DNA from: Stappia indica
GTDB lineage: Bacteria > Pseudomonadota > Alphaproteobacteria > Rhizobiales > Stappiaceae
DNA length: 64,000 nt
NCBI RefSeq assembly: GCF_020177335.1
Contig: NZ_JAIVMG010000001.1
Location: 434,001-498,000 of the forward strand
Reading direction: 5' to 3'
In this document: one piece after another, positions 55,010 to 64,000 of the stretch
Layout: the number at the start of each line of letters is the position of its first letter
How positions within the stretch are numbered: the stretch's first letter is position 1
Position numbers and translations under genes: made by a program
The notes under the pieces: generated by a model
Told to the model about the DNA's origin: nothing
The model's database searches: none
What the model saw: the letters and a program-made list of their open reading frames with translations, nothing else

Positions 55010-56239
55010 TCAGCCGGTCAATCCGGCAAGGTTCCGTGCCGTCTTGCGGGCCAGCGCGTCCACCTGAAGCACCTCATCTACCGAACCGGGCGCGGTCAGC
55101 TCGCCATTGCGCCCCAAGGTCTCCAGCACCGCCTCCACCGTCTCGGCGATCTCAAGAAAGCCGATGCGGCGGTTCAGAAAGGCCTCGACCAGAACCTCAT
55201 CCGCCGCATTCAGTGCGGCCGTGGCGGCCGTTCCGGTCGCCATTGCCTCACGCGCCAGACGCAAAGCCGGGAAGCGGATCGGATCCGGAGCCTCGAAGGT
55301 GAGCGTTCCCAATGCGGCGAGATCAAGGCGCTGTGCCGGCGTCCGCATACGGCGGGGCCAGGCGAGGCAGTGCGAAATCGGCGTGCGCATGTCCGGCGAC
55401 CCGAGCTGCGCCAGCACCGACCCGTCGCGGTATTGTACCATACCATGCACCACGGACTGTGGATGCACCAGCACGTCAAGTTGATCGGGGCGGACCGGGA
55501 ACAGGTGCCGCGCCTCGATAACTTCGAACCCCTTGTTCATCATCGTCGCGCTGTCGATGGAGATGCGCGCGCCCATGCTCCAGTTCGGATGACGCAGCGC
55601 CGCTTCCGGCGTGACGTGACGCATCTCCTCAAGCGAAAAGGTCCGGAACGGCCCGCCGGAGGCGGTCAGGGTCAAGCGCTCGACTTGCCCCGCATTGGCC
55701 GTCTCGAACACCTGGAACAAGGCATTGTGTTCCGAATCCACCGGCAGGATCGTCGTGCCGGCGGCACGTGCCGCCTGCATGAACAGATCGCCGGCGCAAA
55801 CAAGGCATTCCTTGTTGGCAAGCGCGATGGTCGTGCCCACCCGCACCGCCGCCAGGGTCGGCGCCAGTCCGGCGGCCCCGACAATCGCCGCCACCAGCAT
55901 GTCGGCCGGCCGCTCGGCCGCCGCGATCACCGCTTCCGCGCCCGCCGCCGCCTCGATCCCGGAGCCGGCCAAGGCGGCCTTCAGGGTCGCATACGCCGTC
56001 GGATCCGCCACCACGGCCAGACGGGCCCCGACCCGGATCGCCGCGTCCGCCAGCGCCTCGGCGCTGGTGTTTGCCGTCAGCGCCTGAACCTCGAACCGCT
56101 CCGGATAGCGCTCGACCAGATCCAGAGTGCTGCGACCGATCGAGCCGCTCGCCCCCAGCACCGTCAGGCGCATCGGCGCCCCGGCGGCCTCGTCGTGATC
56201 TGCGCCGCCCGGACCTTGCATCATTTCGCTCACTATCAC
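55010..56239 (-). CDS. dxr: 1-deoxy-D-xylulose 5-phosphate reductoisomerase
   Basis: Second step of the MEP isoprenoid pathway, about 400 aa. It has NADPH-binding LGASGSIGRSTLDLVERY, ANKECLVCAG, PVDSEHNALFQ with metal ligands, LTASGGPFR and SIDSATMMNKGFEVIEA. The exact start is uncertain: GTG at 56239, GTG at 56233 or ATG at 56224 are all within 15 bases, and the conserved fold starts at MRLTVLG. The gene lies just after cdsA. Confidence 0.95.
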   Translation of the reverse strand: MIVSEMMQGPGGADHDEAAGAPMRLTVLGASGSIGRSTLDLVERYPERFEVQALTANTSAEALADAAIRVGARLAVVADPTAYATLKAALAGSGIEAAAGAEAVIAAAERPADMLVAAIVGAAGLAPTLAAVRVGTTIALANKECLVCAGDLFMQAARAAGTTILPVDSEHNALFQVFETANAGQVERLTLTASGGPFRTFSLEEMRHVTPEAALRHPNWSMGARISIDSATMMNKGFEVIEARHLFPVRPDQLDVLVHPQSVVHGMVQYRDGSVLAQLGSPDMRTPISHCLAWPRRMRTPAQRLDLAALGTLTFEAPDPIRFPALRLAREAMATGTAATAALNAADEVLVEAFLNRRIGFLEIAETVEAVLETLGRNGELTAPGSVDEVLQVDALARKTARNLAGLTG

Positions 56240-56248
56240 TGTTCCTGG

Positions 56249-57124
56249 TCAGTATCCCTGGGCGGTCATCAGCCGGTAGACCGGATCGGCAACGCTTCCG
56301 CTCACCACCACCGCGACCAGATAGCCGAGGATTCCAGCACCGGCGAGCCCGTCGAGCCGATCCATGATCCCGCCATGGCCGGGAATGAGATGTCCCGAAT
56401 CCTTCACCCCGAAGTGGCGCTTGAGAGAGGATTCGAACAAATCGCCCGCTTGCGAGAACACGGAGAGGACGGCGGCCGCCGGGATCCAGAACAGGGGCGA
56501 CACCGCGTGGTCGAGCACGGACGCGGCAACCCCGACGGCGATCGCGGCCGCCAACCCGCCGAGAGCCCCGCTCCAGGTCTTCTTCGGCGACACCCTCGGC
56601 CACAGCTTCGGACCACCGATGGACCGACCCGCGAAATACGCGGCGATATCCGTCGCCCAGACCACCGCAAAGAGAAAAAGAACCATCGCCAGCCCATGCG
56701 CGCCGGCGCGCACATCAATCAGGACGAGACCAAGCAGCCCGCCATAGAGCACCCCCCCGGCAAGCCAGGTCCACAGCGTCCGGCCCGTCATCACGCCGGC
56801 AAGCGCAACGCCGCCGGCGGTGATCGCCAGCACCAGGGTCGCAAGCGCCGCCTGCCCGGTCGCAACCGCCAACACCAGCGCCGGCAGCACTCCAGCGAGC
56901 GTCGCCAGCGCCATGCCACGCCCTTGCCGAAGGGCACCAGCCATCGCCGCCCATTCCCACACGAGCCACAAGGCGCAGGCGCCGACGCCAAGATCAAAGG
57001 CCAAGCCACCGACGTAGGTCCCGGCCAGCGCCAGAGGCGCGAGCACGGCGGCGGACAGGATCCGAAGGGTCAGTTCCGACCGGTTCGGACCGCCGGGCTG
57101 CGGCCGCGGATCAGAATGCGTCAT
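56249..57124 (-). CDS. cdsA: Phosphatidate cytidylyltransferase
   Basis: Makes CDP-diacylglycerol from phosphatidate and CTP, 291 aa with about eight TM helices. The signature is in SPKKTWSGALGG and FSQAGDLFESSLKRHFGVKD followed by GHGGIMDRLDG near the C-terminus. Its ATG overlaps the uppS stop. Confidence 0.96.
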   Translation of the reverse strand: MTHSDPRPQPGGPNRSELTLRILSAAVLAPLALAGTYVGGLAFDLGVGACALWLVWEWAAMAGALRQGRGMALATLAGVLPALVLAVATGQAALATLVLAITAGGVALAGVMTGRTLWTWLAGGVLYGGLLGLVLIDVRAGAHGLAMVLFLFAVVWATDIAAYFAGRSIGGPKLWPRVSPKKTWSGALGGLAAAIAVGVAASVLDHAVSPLFWIPAAAVLSVFSQAGDLFESSLKRHFGVKDSGHLIPGHGGIMDRLDGLAGAGILGYLVAVVVSGSVADPVYRLMTAQGY

Positions 57125-57885
57125 CTTGCCACTTTCGCGGAAAGCCCGCCAAATCTGCGATCCCGTTCCGCATAGGCCGCGAAGGCCTCATCCAGCGCAT
57201 GCTCATCGAAGTCGGGCCAGTGAAGGTCCGGGAAATAGAATTCCGAATAGGCCGCTTGCCACAGCAGAAAATTCGACAGGCGTTGCTCGCCGCTGGTGCG
57301 GATGATCAGATCGGGATCCGGCAGGTCAGCGGTGTCGAGATTTGCCGAAATCGTCGCCTCATCGATCTCCCCGGGGGCCAACTCGCCAGCGGCGACCCTT
57401 TCGGCAACCTTGCGCGTCGCCCGCAGGATCTCATTACGGGACCCGTAATTGAAGGCGACCACCAGCGTCATGCCGGTGTTGTTCCGCGTCAGCTCCTCGG
57501 CTTCGAGGATCAACCCGAGAATCGACGGCTCCAGCCCCTCGCGCTCGCCGATCATCGTCACACGCACGCCCTGGCGGTGGATTTCCGCCAGATCGCGGCG
57601 CACGAACCGATGAAGCAGGCTCATTAGAAAACCGACTTCGGCGGCCGGCCGGCTCCAGTTCTCGGAGGAAAAGCTGAACAGCGTGAGGAACTCGACGCCG
57701 CGCGCGGCGCTATGGCGGACAATCCGGCGGAGCGCGGCCACGCCCGCCCGATGCCCCTCCGTGCGCGGCAAGCCTCGCTGCACCGCCCACCGGCCATTGC
57801 CATCCATGATCACGGCGACGTGCCGGGGGACATCCCCCGGCGCCTTGTCCCGCGCGGAGACATTCAGGTCTGCCGTCACCGTCAT
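57121..57885 (-). CDS. uppS: Undecaprenyl diphosphate synthase
   Basis: cis-Prenyltransferase for the cell-wall carrier lipid, 254 aa. It has VIMDGNGRWA with the catalytic Asp, FSFSSENWSRP, VAFNYGSRNEIL and LIIRTSGEQRLSNFLLWQ. The start at 57885 has GGGAG then AAGGA upstream; the frame is open to 57969, overlapping frr, but that extension is not conserved. Confidence 0.95.
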   Translation of the reverse strand: MTVTADLNVSARDKAPGDVPRHVAVIMDGNGRWAVQRGLPRTEGHRAGVAALRRIVRHSAARGVEFLTLFSFSSENWSRPAAEVGFLMSLLHRFVRRDLAEIHRQGVRVTMIGEREGLEPSILGLILEAEELTRNNTGMTLVVAFNYGSRNEILRATRKVAERVAAGELAPGEIDEATISANLDTADLPDPDLIIRTSGEQRLSNFLLWQAAYSEFYFPDLHWPDFDEHALDEAFAAYAERDRRFGGLSAKVAR

Positions 57886-57925
57886 TCCTTGCTCCCTCAT
57901 CCGCCGACCAGGCCGCCGCATGCGG

Positions 57926-58489
57926 CTAGACTTGGGAAATTTCCTGCTCTTTCTTCGCCAGCATGGCATCGATCTCGACGATCATCTCGTCGGTCATCTT
58001 CTGGACACGCTCGGCGGAGACCCGGCTGTCATCTTCGCTGATGTCGCCATCCTTCTCCAGCTTCTTCAAGGTGTCCATGCCATCGCGGCGGACGTGGCGC
58101 ACGGCGACCTTCGACTGTTCCGCATATTTATGCGCCAGCTTGATGAGATCCTTGCGCCGCTCGGCGTTCAGTTCCGGAATCGGCAGCCGCAGGGTGGTGC
58201 CGTCCACCACCGGATTGAGACCGAGATTGGATTCGCGAATGGCCTTCTCCACCGCAGAGACCATCGATTTGTCCCAGACCTGCACGGAGATCATCCGCGG
58301 CTCGGGAACGCTGACCGTCGCCACCTGGTTGATCGGCATCGGCGAGCCGTATGCATCCACCGAAACCGCATCCAGCATGTTGGACGAGGCGCGCCCGGTC
58401 CGCAGACCGGCCAGATCCGTCTTCAACACGCTGATCGCCCCGTTCATGCGGCGCTCCAGATCCGCGTAGTCGACATCCTGATCCGCCAT
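57926..58489 (-). CDS. frr: Ribosome recycling factor
   Basis: Releases ribosomes after termination together with EF-G, 187 aa. It starts [17 protein letters not shown] and contains [31 protein letters not shown] and [19 protein letters not shown], the L-shaped three-helix bundle/beta-hinge pattern. It lies 218 bases downstream of pyrH, the conserved order. Confidence 0.97.
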   Translation of the reverse strand: MADQDVDYADLERRMNGAISVLKTDLAGLRTGRASSNMLDAVSVDAYGSPMPINQVATVSVPEPRMISVQVWDKSMVSAVEKAIRESNLGLNPVVDGTTLRLPIPELNAERRKDLIKLAHKYAEQSKVAVRHVRRDGMDTLKKLEKDGDISEDDSRVSAERVQKMTDEMIVEIDAMLAKKEQEISQV

Positions 58490-58707
58490 AGTGACCTCTC
58501 CTTTTTCGGTCGGCCCACATGCACATGGCCAACCCCATAAAACAACTGCGTCTTATTTCCATGAGCGGGGGCCGAAAGGCAAGCGCTTCCGCGCCGCTGC
58601 AGGCCCTGCGCGACGGCAAACGACCGGAATTCACGGGAAATTCCGAAAAACGCCGAGCCAGTGCGGCGGCCCACACCGCCGCGCCAGCCCGGCGCCTCAC
58701 ACAATCA

Positions 58708-59442
58708 TCAATCGGAAATGACGGTGTACTTGCCGACACCATTCATCACGTCGACCAGAGCGCCGGGCGTGCGAATGGAAAAGACGATCACGGGAATCGC
58801 GTTATCGCGCGCCAGCGCGACCGCGGTCGCATCCATGACCTTCAGGTCACGGCCGAGCATCTCGCCCGGGGTCAGCGTCTCGTAACGCTCCGCGTCCGGC
58901 ACCTTCTTGGGGTCGTCGGAATAGACGCCATCGACGCTGGTGCCCTTCAGGAAGGCATCGCAGCGCATTTCGGCGGCGCGCAGCGCCGCACCACTGTCCG
59001 TGGTGAAGAACGGGTTGCCCGTGCCACCCGCGAAGACGATCACGTCTCCGTCTTCCATATAGCGCTCGGCACCGCGCTGGGTGAAGGTCTCGCAAATCGA
59101 GGGCACCGGCACCGCCGACAGCACACGCGCGGGCACGCCCAGGCGCCGCAGCGCATCGGCAAGCGTCAGCGAGTTCATTACCGTCGCCAGCATGCCCATG
59201 TGGTCACCGGTCACCCGGTTGCCACCCTTGGCCGCCACCGCGACGCCGCGAAAGATATTGCCGCCACCGACGACCACACCAACCTGCGCCCCGAGGCTGA
59301 CCGCCTCGGCGACTTCCTTGGCCACCCGGCCGACCGTCTCCGGGTCAATGCCAAAGTCCTGGGAGCCCATCAATGCTTCGCCCGACAGTTTCACAAGCAC
59401 GCGCCGCCAGCGAAGTTTTCTCGTCATCATCCGTCCCGCCAT
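58708..59442 (-). CDS. pyrH: UMP kinase
   Basis: Phosphorylates UMP to UDP, 244 aa, amino acid kinase fold. It has VLVKLSGEALMG, VVVGGGNIFRGV, the regulatory DHMGMLATVMNSL and GVYSDDPKKVPDA. Several ATGs lie at the N-terminus (59442, 59430, 59427). It follows tsf, from which it is separated by a strong hairpin terminator. Confidence 0.96.
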   Translation of the reverse strand: MAGRMMTRKLRWRRVLVKLSGEALMGSQDFGIDPETVGRVAKEVAEAVSLGAQVGVVVGGGNIFRGVAVAAKGGNRVTGDHMGMLATVMNSLTLADALRRLGVPARVLSAVPVPSICETFTQRGAERYMEDGDVIVFAGGTGNPFFTTDSGAALRAAEMRCDAFLKGTSVDGVYSDDPKKVPDAERYETLTPGEMLGRDLKVMDATAVALARDNAIPVIVFSIRTPGALVDVMNGVGKYTVISD

Positions 59443-59601
59443 TGGATGTTTCAGTTTCCGCCGGGTCTGCCCGGCTTCAGATGGCGCTCATCGACGTCTT
59501 GTACCACGACACCTGCTGGCCCGCAGAAAAATGCCGCGCGTCCTTCCCCAAAGGAAAGGCCCGCTCGGCATGGTACATCTTCCAATGAGCGCCGGATAGA
59601 A

Positions 59602-59630
59602 GAAGGGCGCCGGGATCATCCGGCGCCCTA
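59602..59630 (-). terminator. Terminator between tsf and pyrH
   Basis: Ten-base stem AGGGCGCCGG (59604-59613) with CCGGCGCCCT (59620-59629) and a six-base loop. On the minus strand it is followed by TCTTCTATC. It sits 7 bases after the tsf stop. Confidence 0.7.
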
Positions 59631-59636
59631 CTGGAC

Positions 59637-60560
59637 TTAGCTACCGACCGCCGCGGCGACTTCCGCGGCGAAATCGGATTCTTCTTTCTCGATCCCCTCA
59701 CCGAGGGCATAGCGCACAAAGGCAACAAGCTTGACCGGGCTGCCGAGCTCCTTGGCGAAGGCCTCGACCGCTTCCTCGACCGTCTTGTCCGGATCGACGA
59801 CGAAGGCCTGCTTCACGAGGGTCACTTCCTCGTAGAACTTGCGCAGACGACCTTCGACCATCTTCTCGATGATGTTTTCCGGCTTGCCCGACTCGCGCGC
59901 CTGCTCGGCGAAGATCTGACGCTCGCGCTCGACGACGTCCGCATCCAGCTCATCGACATTGAGCGCAAGCGGGTTGGTCGCAGCGATGTGCATCGCGATC
60001 TTGCGGCCGAATGCGGCAAGGGCCTCGGCATCGCCGTCGGACTCAAGGCCGACCAGCACGCCGATCTTGCCCATGTTGTCGGCAATCGCACCGTGCACGT
60101 AGGAGGCAACGGCGCCCTTGGAAACGGACACGGCAGCCGTGCGGCGCAGAGACATATTCTCGCCGATGGTCGCGATTGCTTCCTTGATCTCGCCTTCGAC
60201 GGTCTTGTCGCTGCCCGGGAAGGAAGCGGCAGCAAGCGCCTCGACGTCGCCGTTCACTTCAAGCGCCGCCTTCGACACACCGGCGATCAGAGCCTGGAAA
60301 CCCTCGTTGCGGGCAACGAAATCGGTTTCGGAGTTCAGCTCGACCACCGCCGCGCTGGCGCCATTGGAAGCAACGCCGACCAGGCCTTCAGCCGCGACGC
60401 GACCAGCCTTCTTGGCGGCCTTGGCCAGACCCTTGGTCCGCAGCCAGTCCACAGCAGCTTCCATGTCCCCGTCGGTTTCCTTCAGGGCTCCCTTGCAGTC
60501 CATCATGCCAGCACCGGTCTTTTCCCGGAGCTCTTTCACCATCGCTGCGGTAATGCTCAT
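59637..60560 (-). CDS. tsf: Elongation factor Ts
   Basis: Nucleotide exchange factor for EF-Tu, 307 aa. The N-terminal UBA-like helix is [20 protein letters not shown], the conserved contact loop is [14 protein letters not shown], and the dimerisation domain includes [16 protein letters not shown]. It is co-transcribed with rpsB, 136 bases upstream. Confidence 0.97.
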   Translation of the reverse strand: MSITAAMVKELREKTGAGMMDCKGALKETDGDMEAAVDWLRTKGLAKAAKKAGRVAAEGLVGVASNGASAAVVELNSETDFVARNEGFQALIAGVSKAALEVNGDVEALAAASFPGSDKTVEGEIKEAIATIGENMSLRRTAAVSVSKGAVASYVHGAIADNMGKIGVLVGLESDGDAEALAAFGRKIAMHIAATNPLALNVDELDADVVERERQIFAEQARESGKPENIIEKMVEGRLRKFYEEVTLVKQAFVVDPDKTVEEAVEAFAKELGSPVKLVAFVRYALGEGIEKEESDFAAEVAAAVGS

Positions 60561-60696
60561 AGATCGCCTCGTTGACGGGTTTGCACCCCGGCGAGCTTAG
60601 CCGAGGCCCTACATAGGATTAATGACAGGCACCGCCCTTTTTCAGAGCGGCAGCCGGCGGAGCCTGAAAGGCCCCGCCGGCATGTAGTCTCAATGA

Positions 60697-61503
60697 TCAG
60701 CCGGCCTGGACCTGCGACGCATCGTCCGCAGCAACTTCCGCTGCCGGCTCGGCGTCCAGAGCAGGCTCGATCGGCGCCTCTTCGGCCGCACCGATATCAA
60801 GACCCATGCCACCCTGGGCGCGGGAGATACCGTCGATCGCGGCGCGAGCGATGAGATCGCAGTAAAGGGTGATCGCCCGACCGGCGTCGTCGTTACCCGG
60901 AACCGGGAAGTCGATGCCGTCCGGATCGCAGTTGCTGTCGACGATAGCAGCAACCGGAATGCCAAGACGCTTGGCTTCCTGGATCGCGATGGCCTCGCGG
61001 TTGGTGTCGATCACGAACAGCAGGTCCGGCAGACCACCCATGTCCTTGATACCGCCCAGGTTCCGCTCCAGCTTCTCGCGCTCGCGGTCCATGAACAGAC
61101 GCTCTTTCTTGGTCAGCCCGCCACCTTCGTTGGACAGGGTGGACTCAAGCTTGCGCAGGCGCTGGATCGACTGGGAAATGGTCTTCCAGTTGGTCAGCAT
61201 GCCGCCGAGCCAGCGGGCATTGACGTGGTACTGGGCCGAGCGACGAGCGCCCTCGGCGACAGGCTCCTGAGCCTGACGCTTGGTGCCGACCAGCAGCACG
61301 CGACCGCCGGCGGCAACCGTGTCGGACACGGCCTTCAGCGCCTGGTGCATCAGCGGAACGGTCTGGGCAAGGTCGATGATGTGGATGTTGTTGCGCACAC
61401 CAAAGATGTACGAACCCATCTTCGGGTTCCAACGGTGCTTCTGGTGACCGAAGTGAACACCGGCCTCCAACAACTGACGCATCGTGAAATCGGGCAGGGC
61501 CAT
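60697..61503 (-). CDS. rpsB: 30S ribosomal protein S2
   Basis: Small-subunit protein of 268 aa. It contains [53 protein letters not shown] and [20 protein letters not shown]. An Ala/Glu-rich C-terminal tail beyond residue 235 is common in alphaproteobacteria. The start at 61503 is the conserved MALPDF. A good promoter lies about 110 bases upstream. Confidence 0.97.
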   Translation of the reverse strand: MALPDFTMRQLLEAGVHFGHQKHRWNPKMGSYIFGVRNNIHIIDLAQTVPLMHQALKAVSDTVAAGGRVLLVGTKRQAQEPVAEGARRSAQYHVNARWLGGMLTNWKTISQSIQRLRKLESTLSNEGGGLTKKERLFMDREREKLERNLGGIKDMGGLPDLLFVIDTNREAIAIQEAKRLGIPVAAIVDSNCDPDGIDFPVPGNDDAGRAITLYCDLIARAAIDGISRAQGGMGLDIGAAEEAPIEPALDAEPAAEVAADDASQVQAG

Positions 61504-61622
61504 GGCCGTGCAACTCCTTGATTTTCCGGTTAAACCTCCGCAGGGCGTGGCGACACTCACGTGCCGGCACCGGATGGACCCCGTTTCTCGACGAAAACCA
61601 ACCCTGCGTGTGGAATGCGCGC

Positions 61623-61651
61623 GTTATAATCGCCGCGCCCCGGCAATTCAA
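61623..61651 (-). promoter_or_regulatory. Sigma-70-type promoter of rpsB-tsf
   Basis: Minus-strand TTGAAT (61646-61651) as -35, a 17-base spacer, and TATAAC (61623-61628) as -10, four and five of six consensus matches. A-rich tracts (AATAAAAAAG and CAAAAACG) lie just upstream on the same strand and could act as an UP element, fitting a highly expressed ribosomal operon. Confidence 0.75.
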
Positions 61652-61758
61652 GCCCGCCCTGCCCTTCGCCCGCGTTTTTGACGCTTTTTTATTGTTGATC
61701 GGCATGGATCGACCGCGCCGGCCCACTTCCTGCCTCGCCCGCTCAAGGGGGCGCGGCG

Positions 61759-64000
<2,242 letters not shown>

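Noticed and set aside
60652-60681. Rho-independent terminator between rpsB and tsf
   Set aside because: There is a stem GCCGGCGG/CCGCCGGC but no T-tract after it on the minus strand, and the two genes are normally co-transcribed. At most it is a processing or attenuation hairpin.

Overview
The window is GC-rich chromosomal DNA from an alphaproteobacterium, most likely in the Hyphomicrobiales/Rhizobiales sphere. The evidence is two long housekeeping blocks in the gene order typical of that group: pyrG-secG-tpiA-ppiD-trpD-trpC-moaC-moeA-lexA-comEC-gltX-gltA on the left, and lpxB-lpxI-lpxA-fabZ-lpxD-bamA-rseP-dxr-cdsA-uppS-frr-pyrH-tsf-rpsB-dnaE on the right. Further evidence is a GAAC-N7-GAAC SOS box of the alphaproteobacterial type upstream of lexA. 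I see no tRNA, rRNA, CRISPR array, transposase or integrase.

Region by region. (1) 1-5.7 kb: catabolic locus with a TAXI-type TRAP transporter (fused permease cut by the left edge, plus binding protein), a divergent beta-keto acid cleavage enzyme (BKACE/DUF849) with an SDR dehydrogenase, and an IclR regulator. (2) 5.9-11.3 kb: a two-gene HAE1-type RND efflux pump and a VOC-family protein. (3) 11.4-26.9 kb: housekeeping block 1 (CTP synthesis, Sec export, triose-phosphate isomerase, periplasmic folding, tryptophan and molybdenum cofactor synthesis, SOS repressor, DNA uptake channel, Glu-tRNA synthetase, citrate synthase). (4) 27.2-46.6 kb: an accessory stretch lying between gltA and lpxB, genes that I recall as close neighbours in related genomes. 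It holds purU, two RidA proteins, a second TAXI-TRAP transporter, a LysR regulator, an M19 dipeptidase-like protein with missing metal ligands and, most notably, a bacterial microcompartment (BMC) operon. (5) 46.6-64 kb: housekeeping block 2 (lipid A, outer-membrane assembly, isoprenoid and phospholipid precursors, translation factors, DNA polymerase III alpha cut by the right edge).

The BMC operon (about 45.4 down to 34.3 kb, minus strand) reads: polyamine-type ABC importer (binding protein, ATPase, two permeases), SDR dehydrogenase, APH-fold kinase, class III PLP enzyme, CoA-acylating aldehyde dehydrogenase with a C-terminal encapsulation-like helix, a CsoS1D-like tandem shell protein, a small unknown protein with an N-terminal encapsulation-like helix, an EutN-type pentamer vertex protein, a hexamer shell protein and a second CsoS1D-like tandem shell protein. 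A divergent AraC-family gene probably controls it. The enzyme set matches the logic of the aminoacetone/1-amino-2-propanol (RMM/AAUM) compartments known from Mycobacterium and Rhodococcus: amino alcohol, then phospho-amino alcohol, then aldehyde plus ammonia plus phosphate inside the shell, then acyl-CoA. No PduL-type phosphotransacylase or alcohol dehydrogenase for cofactor recycling is present in the locus. The substrate is inferred, not shown by the sequence.
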